This document shows positions 27,279-37,032 of a DNA stretch of 64,000 nt, piece after piece. The notes under the pieces were generated by a model. That model made no database searches. It was not told where the DNA came from and was given only the letters and a program-made list of their open reading frames with translations. The position numbers were made by a program, and so were the translations under genes. How positions within the stretch are numbered: the first letter of the stretch is position 1; each line of letters begins with the position of its first letter. This DNA comes from Blautia coccoides (lineage in GTDB: Bacteria > Bacillota > Clostridia > Lachnospirales > Lachnospiraceae): NCBI RefSeq assembly GCF_034355335.1, contig NZ_CP136422.1:4498501-4562500 (forward strand), read 5' to 3'.

Positions 27279-28385
27279 TTACTGACACGCAAATTCTTTG
27301 TCAGCAAGACGAAATGCTGCCTCTATTACTTTGTCCATATCGTAATATTTATACTCTGCTAATCTACCTCCAAAAATTGTATTACTTTCCTTTGCTGCAA
27401 TTTCTGTGTACATTTTATACAATTTTTGATTTCTGCTGTTATTAACAGGATAATAAGGTTCCTTGTCTTTCTCCCAAACTGCAGGATATTCTCTAGTAAT
27501 CACTGTCTTGTCTGACCTGCTGTTTTCAAAATGCTTATGTTCTATAATCCTTGTAAAGGGTGTCTCGCTATCCGTATAATTAACAACAGCTACCCCCTGA
27601 TAATCATCCTGTTCCAAAATCTCTGTCTCAAACCGCAGACTTCTATATTCCAGGTCTCCGTATATATAATCATAATAAGAATCAATAGTACCTGTATATA
27701 GCAACTTTTCTCCCATTTCACGATATTTTTCTCTGTTTTTGTTAAAGTCAATACCTGTTTCTATGTCACACCCTGAAAACAATTTTTGAATCAGCGTATT
27801 GTAGCCCCCCACGGGAATCCCCTGGTATAAATCATTAAAATAATTATTATCGTAAGTATATCTTACAGGAATCCTATTAATAATGAAAGAAGGCAGTTCA
27901 CAGCACTTCTTTCCCCACTGCTTTTCCGTATACCCTTTAATTAACTTTTCATATATATCATACCCCACCAGACTTATAGCCTGCTCCTCCAGATTCCTTG
28001 GTGTCTCTGTTACTGCTGTCCTCTGGGATTCAATGATTTTCCGTGCCTCTGCTGGCGTAATCACGCCCCACATTTTATTAAACGTATTCATATTAAAGGG
28101 TAAATTATAAATTTCCCCATGATAATTGGCAATAGGCGAATTCGTAAACCGATTAAACTCTACAAGATTGTTCACAAAATCCCACACCCTACGGTTGCTT
28201 GTATGAAAAATATGAGCTCCATACTTATGGACCTGAACGCCTTCTACCTCTTCACAATACAGATTTCCCCCAATAGTATATCTTTTTTCAATAACAAGGC
28301 ACTTTTTATTGTGTTCAACTGCGCTTTTTGCAAATACACCGGCGAAAAGACCGCTGCCTACAATAACATAATCATATTTTTTCAT
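27279..28385 (-). CDS. glf: UDP-galactopyranose mutase
   Basis: The 368-residue flavoenzyme begins KKYDYVIVGSGLFAGVFA (FAD-binding GxGxxG variant) and has the family blocks GGNLYCEEVEGVQVHKYGAHIFHT, FTNSPIANY, KQWGKKCCELPSFIINRIPVR and the C-terminal GRLAEYKYYDMD. It converts UDP-galactopyranose to UDP-galactofuranose, so the polymer made here probably contains galactofuranose. The frame extends 6 codons upstream, but ATG at 28,385 has GGAG at 6 nt and is preferred. It is the first gene of the operon from the promoter at 28,422-28,450. A Galf transferase is probably among the GT2 genes but cannot be singled out. Confidence 0.96.
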   Translation of the reverse strand: MKKYDYVIVGSGLFAGVFAKSAVEHNKKCLVIEKRYTIGGNLYCEEVEGVQVHKYGAHIFHTSNRRVWDFVNNLVEFNRFTNSPIANYHGEIYNLPFNMNTFNKMWGVITPAEARKIIESQRTAVTETPRNLEEQAISLVGYDIYEKLIKGYTEKQWGKKCCELPSFIINRIPVRYTYDNNYFNDLYQGIPVGGYNTLIQKLFSGCDIETGIDFNKNREKYREMGEKLLYTGTIDSYYDYIYGDLEYRSLRFETEILEQDDYQGVAVVNYTDSETPFTRIIEHKHFENSRSDKTVITREYPAVWEKDKEPYYPVNNSRNQKLYKMYTEIAAKESNTIFGGRLAEYKYYDMDKVIEAAFRLADKEFACQ

Positions 28386-28421
28386 ATTTATCTCCAATAC
28401 CATTCAATTTCAAATAAAATA

Positions 28422-28450
28422 ATTATACCTTGTTTATTCATAAGAATCAA
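28422..28450 (-). promoter_or_regulatory. Sigma-A type promoter for the glf operon
   Basis: TTGATT (28,445-28,450) and TATAAT (28,422-28,427) on the minus strand are 17 bp apart, with the predicted start about 30 nt before the glf ATG. Confidence 0.75.
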
Positions 28451-28498
28451 TTCTTAATTTATAAAGAAAATTTTACTGTCCCATGCCTCTTACAAATA

Positions 28499-28507
28499 TG
28501 CTATAAT
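28499..28507 (+). promoter_or_regulatory. Extended -10 promoter for the GT8 gene
   Basis: TGC plus TATAAT (28,502-28,507) forms an extended -10 on the plus strand, 55 nt before the GTG start. It is divergent from the glf promoter about 50 bp away. Confidence 0.55.
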
Positions 28508-28561
28508 TGTTTTACAATACAAAATACCGCTGTATGCGTACTTGGATGAAAGGAGTCAGTA

Positions 28562-29551
28562 GTGAATTTTTTATATACCATTAACAATAATTTTGTACCT
28601 CAGTTAGGAGCAGGAATTGCATCCATCTGTGAAAACAATTCAAAAGAGGGACAAATTTTCTTTTATATTATGTCTTTTGGCATTTCTTCAGAAAACAAAA
28701 ACAAATTAACACGCTTGACAAAAAAGTATAACCGCAGCATTACTTTTATTGAAATATCAGATATAAAAAAATATTTCGATTTTGAAATCGATACATCCGG
28801 CTGGAATCCAATTGTTTTAGCCCGTTTGATCATGGGACGTATATTACCTGAAAATGTCAAAAGGATTTTATATTTAGACGGAGATACAATAGTTATCTCC
28901 AGCCTGGAAGAATTGTGGCATATGGATTTAAAAGGCAAAACTCTGGGAATGAGTATAGAACCCACAGTAGACCATAAACGCAAAGAGGCGCTTGGATTAA
29001 AAGACTATTTTTATCATAATGCCGGAGTTTTACTGGTAGATTTGGATAAGTGGCGAAAAAATGAGTCTGATAAAAAAATAATACAGTATTACAGAGAACA
29101 TAACGGAAACTTATTTGCCAATGACCAGGATGCTATTAATGGCGCTTTAAAAAATGAAATATTATCAGTAATGCCTAAATACAACTTCTGTAATATTTTT
29201 TATCAATATCCATATAAGTTTCTCTCCAATCTGGTAAGTCCCCTAAAGTATTTTTCTAAAGAGGAATTTGAGAACTGTGTCCATAACCCTGTTATAATAC
29301 ATTATTTGGGAGAAGAACGCCCATGGAGAGCGGGAAATACACATAAATACAAAAAATATTATGAAAAATATCTCGGAATGACAGATTGGAAAGATACTCC
29401 TTATGAAGAGGGATGGAGGGTATATTTTGTATGTTGGAGACTATTCAATTTGATCATGAAACCTGTTCCAAAGGTCCGTTATTACATTATAAATATGTTA
29501 ATACCCTGCTTTATGAAATATCGGGCTAAAAAATTACGAAAAGGCAATTAA
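28562..29551 (+). CDS. GT8 family glycosyltransferase
   Basis: This 329-residue protein has the GT8 core: NFLYTINNNFVPQLGAGIAS at the start, the metal-binding DGD in RILYLDGDTIVISSLEELW, YFYHNAGVLLVDLDKWRK and NDQDAINGAL, then HYLGEERPW near residue 245. GT8 enzymes use UDP-Glc, UDP-Gal or related donors with retention. The start is GTG, supported by AAAGGAG 7 nt upstream. It is a single plus-strand gene with its own extended -10, followed by the Pce-like gene. It may decorate the glycan made by the divergent glf operon. Confidence 0.9.
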   Translation: MNFLYTINNNFVPQLGAGIASICENNSKEGQIFFYIMSFGISSENKNKLTRLTKKYNRSITFIEISDIKKYFDFEIDTSGWNPIVLARLIMGRILPENVKRILYLDGDTIVISSLEELWHMDLKGKTLGMSIEPTVDHKRKEALGLKDYFYHNAGVLLVDLDKWRKNESDKKIIQYYREHNGNLFANDQDAINGALKNEILSVMPKYNFCNIFYQYPYKFLSNLVSPLKYFSKEEFENCVHNPVIIHYLGEERPWRAGNTHKYKKYYEKYLGMTDWKDTPYEEGWRVYFVCWRLFNLIMKPVPKVRYYIINMLIPCFMKYRAKKLRKGN

Positions 29552-29591
29552 AGAAAATTTTTATTTTGGGCTAGTCGTTACACTGACTGCT

Positions 29592-29600
29592 TGATATAAT
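29592..29600 (+). promoter_or_regulatory. Extended -10 promoter for the Pce-like gene
   Basis: TGA plus TATAAT (29,595-29,600) gives an extended -10. A 7-bp hairpin (29,609-29,615 with 29,628-29,634) sits at the start of the predicted leader, before the GGAAGGGG ribosome binding site. Confidence 0.5.
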
Positions 29601-29658
29601 AGAAAAGAACCTCTCATTCGCATTTCAGAGAGGTAAATAAACGGAAGGGGTAATATTT

Positions 29659-32600
29659 ATGAAGGGGAGATTTAAAAAAGTTACATGTTTTTTACTGGTT
29701 TTTTTTGTGCTGATAACTGCCGATCTGGTTCCGACGGTTCATTCAAGAACTGTATGGGCGGCCAATAATTCCTGCAAAATTCATTTTCTGACTTTATCTG
29801 ACAACACGGATGCCATTCTGTTGGAATGTAATGGCAAATTCGGTATGGTGGATTCCGGAGAAGATAATGATTATCCTAACGGAAGTAATCCACATTATCC
29901 AAGCCGTCCGGGGATTACAAAAGGAAATGGATTCGAACAGGATGTGATTGCCTATCTGCAGACAGTAGGTGTCACTAAGGATAATTTTGAATTCTACATA
30001 GGCACACATCCTCATAGTGATCATATCGGATCAGCAGACGAAATCATTTACGCATTTCATCCAAAACGTGTTTACATTGAGGCTTATTCTGACAATGATG
30101 TAACGGATAGCACACGTTTATGGGATAATCTGTATGTTTACGACCGCATGGTGAAAGCTGCACAGGACACTGGCGCTACTTTAATTCAGTCTTTTAGCCC
30201 AAATGCGCCTCTTTATCCTGAGACCGTAACTGTAAGCGGAAGTATTATATTTAACAAAGATACAGATGTCCCTCCGGAATCTGGTGACAGTACAGACACA
30301 GACGACAGTGATACTGCTCCTCCTGCAGCCACAGATGAAACTCTGCCCCCAGCCCAGGATGAAGCCACATCGTCACAGGATACAACCACTGCACCACAAG
30401 ACACCGTCACGGAACCGCAGGACACGGACGCTGCAGATCAAAAAATTGACAAAGGAACGCAGGATGCAGGTACCGGTTCTCAAGACATAAACCCAGAAAC
30501 GGAAAACACAGATGCTGACCCCAAAGACATGGAAGCTGCATCACAGACTGCCAACACAGAAACTCCGGAAATAAATTCAGCAACAGAGGACACAGACTCT
30601 GCACTGCAAGGAACCAATCCACCGGAACAGAACAGTGGCACAGACAGTGAAACCATCTTACCTGCTCATATAGCGGTGACCTTATCTTATGTAACTGCTG
30701 ATGCAGAAACACAACTTCCCGATGAAGTCACAGTGGAAGCCCAAGCGGTTCCCGGCAAAGAAGGGGTATGGACATATTCCTTTACAGGTATTAGAAAGTA
30801 TGATGATACAAAAACACCTTTTACATACGAGATAACTCCAAAGGCTGACGGGTATACTTTTTCCCCTGCAGGGGAAGAAAATCCTTTTGATTTCATTTGC
30901 AGTGCAGAGGATTTGCCCTCTCCCGAAGAAATGCCCACACTTCCTGAAGATACTTTACAGCTGTTCAGCCTCTATCAGGAAGAAAGCGGCACTACAGATG
31001 AGCCTATCACTCCATCAGATGAAGGTACTTCTGATAATATGACCGTTGAAGATGTTCCTTCCAGTGATCAAGTGGACCCTAACCATCCGGATGATCCTAA
31101 CAACGCTTATAGTGATATTTATGCAGCCCCTGCACAAAGCGGTATTTTTGATGGTCAAACCGTAGGTTCTGTCTCTACACCTGTTTTTATGTTAGGCGGC
31201 AAAAATGGTATGAAACTTGAAATCATGAATTATGGAGTCAAGCGGCCTCAGCCGGATGCCAACTATTTCAGCCTTGGTGTAAAAGTCACTTCCATGACCA
31301 CTAAAAAAACTGCTTTTCTGGCCGGGGATATTAACAACTATATCGGAGCAGAAACTGCGCTTGCCAAGCGCCTTGGTCATGTAAATGTATTAAAACTGGG
31401 TCACCATGGCTTTTATGGTTCCAATACCTATAATTATCTGAAGACGCTGAGTCCAGACATTGCAGTTATGACAGGCAAATATAATTATGTATCTAACTCC
31501 AGTGTTGACAATGGCATAGGTACTCTGGATTCGCTTCTCAAACTAGGAAAATCAGGAACTGCCCTTTATCCAACTGCATGGTATGCACCATACATTAAAG
31601 CGATTGTTATCAACCTGGACAAAAGTCTTAGCAATAATGTTCCAAAAGGTAAAGAATTTGTTGCTTCTGCCGAGGGTTCATCACCTTATAGGCACATATA
31701 CTACTATGATGGCTTTCCCAAGAATATAAAGGGATGGAAAAAAGACTCCAAAGGTGACTGGTATTATTTTGAAAACTCATACAATGCTTCCTCTAATAAA
31801 TGGGTACAAAATGCATCCGGTCAATGGTCTTACTTAAAAGATGATGGTACTATGGCTGTAGGCTGGACTCTCGTTAATGGTAAATGGTATTACACAGATA
31901 CCAATGGTTTTATGACAACAGGCTGGCAGAAAGTAAATGGAAAATGGTATTACATGGATTCCAACGGAGTGATGCAGACCGGACGAAAGCAATTGGGAAA
32001 ATATTTTTACTATTTTGATGCATCGACAGGAGCCATGGCTGAGGATCAATATGTAAACGGCTATTATTATGACTCCTCCGGAAAATGGATTCCAAATTTT
32101 AAAGATGGAAACTGGCAGCACAATTCAACCGGATGGTGGTATCAATTTGGTAATGGCACATATCCCACGAGCTGTTGGCTGCAGATTCACGGAGAATGGT
32201 ACTATTTCAACGCTTCTGGGTACAGAACAACTGGCTGGTTGAAGCAGGGCAATACATGGTATTATTTTAACGGTGACGGTGTCATGTGTATTGGCTGGTA
32301 TAAAGTAAACGGGATTTGGTATTACTCTGATGCTTCAGGAAAAATGCTGACAGGCCTGCAGACAATCAATGGCAAAAAATATTATTTTACTGGCAGCGGT
32401 GCTATGGCTACCGGATGGGTAAAACTCAGTGGTAGTTGGTACTATTTCACCGAATACGGCGCAAACACTGGGTGGTATACGGTAGGAAATATCTGGTACT
32501 ATTCTAATTCAGCCGGTAAAATGCAGACCGGATGGATTAAATCAAACGGCAGATATTATTACACCTCCGGCAGCGGTGCTATGATGACCGGATGGATCTT

Positions 32601-33498
32601 CGTCGGCAATAAATGGTATTATCTGGATGATTCAGGAGCTATGCTTACAGGATGGTACAAAGTTAAAGGAGTTTGGTATTACTCTAATTCTTCAGGTGAA
32701 ATGCTGACGGGCCTTCACACTATAGGGCAAAGCAAATACTATCTGGCCGGAAACGGTGCTATGGCTACCGGATGGGTATACACCGGTAATAAATGGTATT
32801 ACTTTAACAGCAATGGTGACGCAGCGGTTGGATGGTATAAAATAAATAATATCTGGTATTATTCTAATTCTGCAGGTGTCATGCAGACCGGATGGCTGAA
32901 ACAGGGCAATACTAAATATTATCTATATGGTAATGGTGCCATGGCTACCGGATGGGCTGCACTCGGAAATAAATGGTATTATTTCACAGACAGCGGTGCC
33001 GTTGCCAGAGGATGGTTCAAAGTAAACAATACCTGGTATTATTCTGATTCCTCAGGTATTATGCAGACCGGATGGCTGAAACAGGGTAATACTAAGTATT
33101 ATATGTATGGCAGTGGTGCTATGGCTACTGGATGGGCTGCGCTGGGGAATAAATGGTATTATTTCACAGACAGCGGTGCTGTTGCCAGAGGATGGTTCAA
33201 AGTAAACAATACCTGGTATTATTCTGATTCCTCAGGTATTATGCAGACCGGATGGCTGAAACAGGGCAGTACCAAATATTACTTGTACAGTAATGGATCT
33301 ATGGCCACGGGATGGCTGGCAGATGGTAATAAGTGGTTTTATTTAAATGGTATGGGTGCTATGACTACAGGCTGGCAGAAGGTTAATAATTTATGGTACT
33401 ATTTAAATCCTTCCAATGGAGTTATGTATGCAAACACCTGGACACCTGATGGATATTATGTAGATAGCAGTGGTGCCTGGACAGGTCAACGCCGCTAA
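29659..33498 (+). CDS. Secreted Pce/CbpE-like metallo-beta-lactamase-fold phosphorylcholine esterase with choline-binding repeats
   Basis: This 1,279-residue precursor has a signal peptide ending near residue 35 (TVWAANN). The following catalytic region resembles pneumococcal Pce: SDNTDAILLECNGKFGMVDSG, GTHPHSDHIG (H117, H119, D121, H122), RLWDNLYVYDR, then FLAGDINN and LKLGHHGFYGSN as later metal ligands. Between these halves lies an insertion of about 270 residues: a Thr/Asp/Gln-rich linker (about 202-335), a beta-rich module (about 335-420) and an acidic linker. The C-terminal 590 residues are aromatic Gly-Trp-Tyr repeats of the CW_binding (choline-binding) type. Pce removes phosphorylcholine from teichoic acid; the analogous substrate here is inferred. 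LicD genes lie on the same locus. No LPxTG is seen. Confidence 0.85.
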   Translation: MKGRFKKVTCFLLVFFVLITADLVPTVHSRTVWAANNSCKIHFLTLSDNTDAILLECNGKFGMVDSGEDNDYPNGSNPHYPSRPGITKGNGFEQDVIAYLQTVGVTKDNFEFYIGTHPHSDHIGSADEIIYAFHPKRVYIEAYSDNDVTDSTRLWDNLYVYDRMVKAAQDTGATLIQSFSPNAPLYPETVTVSGSIIFNKDTDVPPESGDSTDTDDSDTAPPAATDETLPPAQDEATSSQDTTTAPQDTVTEPQDTDAADQKIDKGTQDAGTGSQDINPETENTDADPKDMEAASQTANTETPEINSATEDTDSALQGTNPPEQNSGTDSETILPAHIAVTLSYVTADAETQLPDEVTVEAQAVPGKEGVWTYSFTGIRKYDDTKTPFTYEITPKADGYTFSPAGEENPFDFICSAEDLPSPEEMPTLPEDTLQLFSLYQEESGTTDEPITPSDEGTSDNMTVEDVPSSDQVDPNHPDDPNNAYSDIYAAPAQSGIFDGQTVGSVSTPVFMLGGKNGMKLEIMNYGVKRPQPDANYFSLGVKVTSMTTKKTAFLAGDINNYIGAETALAKRLGHVNVLKLGHHGFYGSNTYNYLKTLSPDIAVMTGKYNYVSNSSVDNGIGTLDSLLKLGKSGTALYPTAWYAPYIKAIVINLDKSLSNNVPKGKEFVASAEGSSPYRHIYYYDGFPKNIKGWKKDSKGDWYYFENSYNASSNKWVQNASGQWSYLKDDGTMAVGWTLVNGKWYYTDTNGFMTTGWQKVNGKWYYMDSNGVMQTGRKQLGKYFYYFDASTGAMAEDQYVNGYYYDSSGKWIPNFKDGNWQHNSTGWWYQFGNGTYPTSCWLQIHGEWYYFNASGYRTTGWLKQGNTWYYFNGDGVMCIGWYKVNGIWYYSDASGKMLTGLQTINGKKYYFTGSGAMATGWVKLSGSWYYFTEYGANTGWYTVGNIWYYSNSAGKMQTGWIKSNGRYYYTSGSGAMMTGWIFVGNKWYYLDDSGAMLTGWYKVKGVWYYSNSSGEMLTGLHTIGQSKYYLAGNGAMATGWVYTGNKWYYFNSNGDAAVGWYKINNIWYYSNSAGVMQTGWLKQGNTKYYLYGNGAMATGWAALGNKWYYFTDSGAVARGWFKVNNTWYYSDSSGIMQTGWLKQGNTKYYMYGSGAMATGWAALGNKWYYFTDSGAVARGWFKVNNTWYYSDSSGIMQTGWLKQGSTKYYLYSNGSMATGWLADGNKWFYLNGMGAMTTGWQKVNNLWYYLNPSNGVMYANTWTPDGYYVDSSGAWTGQRR
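31732..33480 (+). repeat. CW_binding (choline-binding type) repeat array in the Pce-like protein
   Basis: Roughly 20-residue units of the form GWYKVNGIWYYSDASGKM repeat to the protein end. Two 180-bp blocks (32,941-33,120 and 33,121-33,300) are near copies, with 33,001-33,086 identical to 33,181-33,266, which points to recent internal duplication. Confidence 0.9.
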
Positions 33499-33516
33499 AT
33501 ACATTGTCAAAACAAA

Positions 33517-33564
33517 AAAGGGTGTGTATCACGGATTCTTCTTGAACCGTGATACACACCCTTT
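33517..33564. terminator. Bidirectional intrinsic terminator
   Basis: An 18-bp stem (33,517-33,534 with 33,547-33,564) and a 12-nt loop, flanked by A-runs and T-rich sequence, separates two convergent genes. Confidence 0.9.
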
Positions 33565-33615
33565 AAAACATTACACACTTTTTGATATAGGCTTTGCTTT
33601 CTGAATACCTTTTAA

Positions 33616-36600
33616 TTACAAACTTTTTAACTTCGTAATCATCTCAACCAAATTTTTGCCATAGTTTTCTGCCGCTGCCCATCCTGCCCCTGTAGGATTA
33701 TCAGGGATTCCCAGCCATTCCACATATAATGCCGATTTTCTTGTTACATACTGAAACCTTTCATCCACACATGCATTCTTTAATGCTTTATCAGAAGCAT
33801 ACGCTTTTAAATGCTGAACTTGTGCTCGTATACCAGTGCGGACATCCTTAAAAGAATTTCCGGCTGCTCCGTTACCGATAGCCCCCAAACCTGCAAAATT
33901 GAACTGCTCAATCTTTACATCTCCTCCGTACTGCAGCCAGCCGGTCTCTTTCATAGCTTGGGTAAATACTACTTCTGCCTTTATTCCTTCTGCATTTGCT
34001 TCCTCTAAAACGATTTTAGAAAAAGCTTTAATATCTGCTGCGCCGCCCTTTTTCAACGCAGCAGACGGATATGTACAGCCTGATTTCTTATAATATCTAA
34101 CCATTTGGTCAACTGTAACAGAACTCTTTCCTTCTATGGCATATAAGTTCTGAGTATTATCTTTTTTTTTATCTGGAACCCATGCGCCAGAATTGTTGAA
34201 GTAATACTCTTTTCCTCCGAGTGTGTGCCATCCCGTCAGCATAGCTCCACTGCTGTTCAAATAATACCAGATATTTCCCAGCTGTAGCCAGCCGGTCTGC
34301 ATGGCTCCGCTTCCATTACAATAATACCAAACTTTATTTACTTGAAACCAACCGGTCTTCATCGCTCCATTCCCGGGCGTCAGATAATACCAACTACCAT
34401 TGATAAAAGTCCAGCCCTCTGCCATGGCTCCGTTTCCGGTCAAATAATACCAAGTATTTCCCGGTTTCAGCCAACCGGTCTGCATAGCTCCACTTCCATC
34501 ACTGTAATACCATTTTTTATCTACCTGGTACCAGCCGGTACGCATGTGCCCACTGTTCGGCTGCATATAATACCAAGTATTTCCAAGACGAATCCACCCT
34601 TCTGCCATGGAGCCGTTTCCATTCAGATAATACCATACATACCCCTGATTAAACCATCCGCCGGTACGCATTGCCCCATTTGGATTGAGGAAATACCACT
34701 TACCGTCTATCTTCTGCCAACCGGTCTTCATGGCTCCATTCCCGGGCTGCATATAGTACCAGGTACCTCCTATGGAAATCCAACCTTCTGCCATGGCTCC
34801 GTTTCCATTCAGATAATACCATGTGTTATAACAATACAGCCAGCCGGTCTGCATAGCCCCGCTTCCATCGCTGTAATACCACTTTTTATCAACTTTATAC
34901 CATCCGGTCTTCATTCGGGCGTTTTTATCCATATAATACCATCGCCCGCCTAAGTTCTGCCATCCGGTCAATGCGGCTCCGTTGCCGGACATATAATACC
35001 AATAGCTGCCCAACATATGCCAGCCGCCTTCCAACATGGCTCCATTTCCCTGAAGATAGTACAATTTACCTCCAATTTTCTGCCAGCCGGTCTGCATACT
35101 TCCTGATGTATTGAGATAATACCAGCTTCCCCCTATTTTCTGCCAGCCGGTCTGCATAACACCGGAAGAATTCATGTAATACCAGCAGTTCCCAATCAAC
35201 TGCCAGCCTGTCAGCATAACGCCCTTGGCATTAAAATAGTACCAGGAATTATCTATTTTCTGCCAGCCGGTCTGTTTAACTGTACCGATATAATAATACC
35301 AGGAATTTCCTGATTTTTTCCATTCTCCTTTTGGCTCAGGAACCGGTTCATAAGTCTCTCCCCCAGTCTCGATACCAAAATACTGCGCGATACCATATGC
35401 GTCCGCTTTTGCCAGATTTTTTATAGCCGCTTCGCTATTCAAATACTTTTTATCGTCTTTCCCACTCAAAAAAGCATGTTCTACAATAATCGAAGGTATA
35501 GAAGCTTTCAACCCTTCTCTTACAATTGCATAATAATCTGCCGTACTTCCATCCGGATAATGATAATCGCTGGAATCTTTTTCTACAAGCCCCCTGTCAT
35601 AAAGTCCCAGAGAAGTCAGTCTTTTTAAAATATTATTTGCAGCCTTCTGTGCATTCTCTGCTACCTCTGTGTTATATCTTCCTGTTTTTGGTACCAGTAC
35701 TTCTGCACCGTGGGCTGTTTCTTTATCAAAAGAATTCAAATGAAGACTCACAAGTAAATCCGCATGCTTATTGGCAGCAAAAGCAACCCTCTCGTTTAAT
35801 GTCATTTTAATCGCTTTATTTGCACCTACAGTATCGTGAGTCATATAAACTGTAATCTGAGGATATTTTGCAAGCTCTTGTTTTAAATAATTAGCGATCT
35901 TCATGGTTATGTCTGCTTCCACGAATTTTGTGCCATCGCTAAAGGTATGGTCAGCTCCACTGTCATACCCATTTGTATCTATGGTTCCATGCCCTGGATC
36001 CAGTACAACAATATAATCATCTTTCTTCTTTGGCTCCACAGCAAATGTCGTGGGTGCGTCTGCTTCTTCTCCCAGAGCAAATGCCTGAATACCATTCGCA
36101 GTGTTTTCTGCCAGTTGATTATTCTCTGTGAGTGACTCCTTTATCGCTTCTGCTGATATACCATTCTCATCTGCAGACAGCACTGCGCTTTTAACCTGTT
36201 CTGCAGTCTGTGAATCAAGACCGGCCTCTTCGTTTTTAATTTCAGCAACAGCCTGGGCAGCTTCCTCACTGCTCATGGCAACCTGCTCCATCTCCTCCTG
36301 CTGACTCAGTAAAGTCTCATATTCCTGGCCAGCAACAGATACCTTCACAGAATCAAACGTTCTTTCCTGTCCAGCAGCAGGCAGTTCGAGAAGAAATGCT
36401 GCCACATTTTCTACTACCTCTTCAGCCTGGGCTGTATGTATTTCCCCTTCACCATCCTGATAAGTAAGAACTGCATTTTCTAAAAGTGTTGTCTCTGTAT
36501 CTCCCAGTTCTACAATTACTGACTGATGTTCATCATCCTCCTGAGTCAGAATGTAATTCAGCGGCAAGGCACCTATTTGATTTTCTTCCTGCTCCGACGC

Positions 36601-36900
36601 CTCCCCATCGGAACTTGGTGCCGCATCTTCTGCAGCCTCTGTATCTGTTTCCCCACTCGTTTGAATGTTGTCCGCAGATGTATCTGTTTCCTTCGTTGTC
36701 TGAGTATCAGATGCCGGCGTATCATTCTCCTGGCTCATCTGAGGATCAGACACCGTTGAATCGGTCTCTCCACTTGTCTGAGCATCATATGCCGCTGTGT
36801 CCTCCCCACTCACCTGAGCACCGTAAGCTGGCGTATACAAACTCATAAGCATAGCCAGTACAAGTACATAGGTTAGAAGTCTTTTCCCTAATTTCTTCAT
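33616..36900 (-). CDS. Choline-binding-type autolysin: N-acetylmuramoyl-L-alanine amidase plus glucosaminidase
   Basis: The 1,094-residue precursor has a signal peptide (about residues 1-28), then a Ser/Thr/Asp-rich stretch with repeated SGETDT-like units to about 95, and a region to about 290 that I do not recognise. An Amidase_3 domain spans about 296-500 (VVLDPGHGTIDTNGYDSGAD, LLVSLHLNSFD, SIIVEHAFLSG, supplying zinc and catalytic residues). CW_binding repeats span about 522-910. The C-terminal 170 residues are a FlgJ/LytG-type glucosaminidase (VVFTQAMKETGWLQYGG, FNFAGLGAIG). It should cleave both the peptide-glycan amide bond and the sugar backbone at the wall. ATG follows GAGGAG at 6 nt, with a promoter at 36,965-36,993. 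Confidence 0.93.
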   Translation of the reverse strand: MKKLGKRLLTYVLVLAMLMSLYTPAYGAQVSGEDTAAYDAQTSGETDSTVSDPQMSQENDTPASDTQTTKETDTSADNIQTSGETDTEAAEDAAPSSDGEASEQEENQIGALPLNYILTQEDDEHQSVIVELGDTETTLLENAVLTYQDGEGEIHTAQAEEVVENVAAFLLELPAAGQERTFDSVKVSVAGQEYETLLSQQEEMEQVAMSSEEAAQAVAEIKNEEAGLDSQTAEQVKSAVLSADENGISAEAIKESLTENNQLAENTANGIQAFALGEEADAPTTFAVEPKKKDDYIVVLDPGHGTIDTNGYDSGADHTFSDGTKFVEADITMKIANYLKQELAKYPQITVYMTHDTVGANKAIKMTLNERVAFAANKHADLLVSLHLNSFDKETAHGAEVLVPKTGRYNTEVAENAQKAANNILKRLTSLGLYDRGLVEKDSSDYHYPDGSTADYYAIVREGLKASIPSIIVEHAFLSGKDDKKYLNSEAAIKNLAKADAYGIAQYFGIETGGETYEPVPEPKGEWKKSGNSWYYYIGTVKQTGWQKIDNSWYYFNAKGVMLTGWQLIGNCWYYMNSSGVMQTGWQKIGGSWYYLNTSGSMQTGWQKIGGKLYYLQGNGAMLEGGWHMLGSYWYYMSGNGAALTGWQNLGGRWYYMDKNARMKTGWYKVDKKWYYSDGSGAMQTGWLYCYNTWYYLNGNGAMAEGWISIGGTWYYMQPGNGAMKTGWQKIDGKWYFLNPNGAMRTGGWFNQGYVWYYLNGNGSMAEGWIRLGNTWYYMQPNSGHMRTGWYQVDKKWYYSDGSGAMQTGWLKPGNTWYYLTGNGAMAEGWTFINGSWYYLTPGNGAMKTGWFQVNKVWYYCNGSGAMQTGWLQLGNIWYYLNSSGAMLTGWHTLGGKEYYFNNSGAWVPDKKKDNTQNLYAIEGKSSVTVDQMVRYYKKSGCTYPSAALKKGGAADIKAFSKIVLEEANAEGIKAEVVFTQAMKETGWLQYGGDVKIEQFNFAGLGAIGNGAAGNSFKDVRTGIRAQVQHLKAYASDKALKNACVDERFQYVTRKSALYVEWLGIPDNPTGAGWAAAENYGKNLVEMITKLKSL
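34171..35337 (-). repeat. CW_binding repeat array in the autolysin
   Basis: Around 18 units of the form TGWQKIGGSWYYLNTSGSM lie between the amidase and glucosaminidase domains. Aromatic residues are kept at the positions that form choline sites in pneumococcal proteins. Confidence 0.9.
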
Positions 36901-36964
36901 TGTCTACTCCTCTTCTTTTAGTATTTCTTGCAAAGTTATTACATTTATTAACTAAGTATTAAAT

Positions 36965-36993
36965 ATTATACATGAATACTCTTAAGAAATCAA
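36965..36993 (-). promoter_or_regulatory. Sigma-A type promoter for the autolysin gene
   Basis: TTGATT (36,988-36,993) and TATAAT (36,965-36,970) on the minus strand are 17 bp apart, about 60 nt before the start codon. Confidence 0.75.
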
Positions 36994-37032
36994 TGGATTC
37001 CCAGTTTATTATTTCCTTTTTTTTTTATATTA

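Noticed and set aside
29659..30300. ComEC-like DNA uptake role for the metallo-beta-lactamase domain
   Set aside because: The HPHSDH motif alone would allow it, but the flanking segments (SDNTDAILLECNG, RLWDNLYVYD) and the choline-binding-type tail match Pce much better, and no competence membrane domain is present.
34342..34953. 203-residue open frame on the plus strand
   Set aside because: It is the reverse reading of the repetitive choline-binding array of the autolysin, where biased codons leave the opposite strand open.
36913..37030. Riboswitch between the autolysin and WecE genes
   Set aside because: The region is AT-rich with two divergent promoters and no conserved aptamer or terminator hairpin visible.
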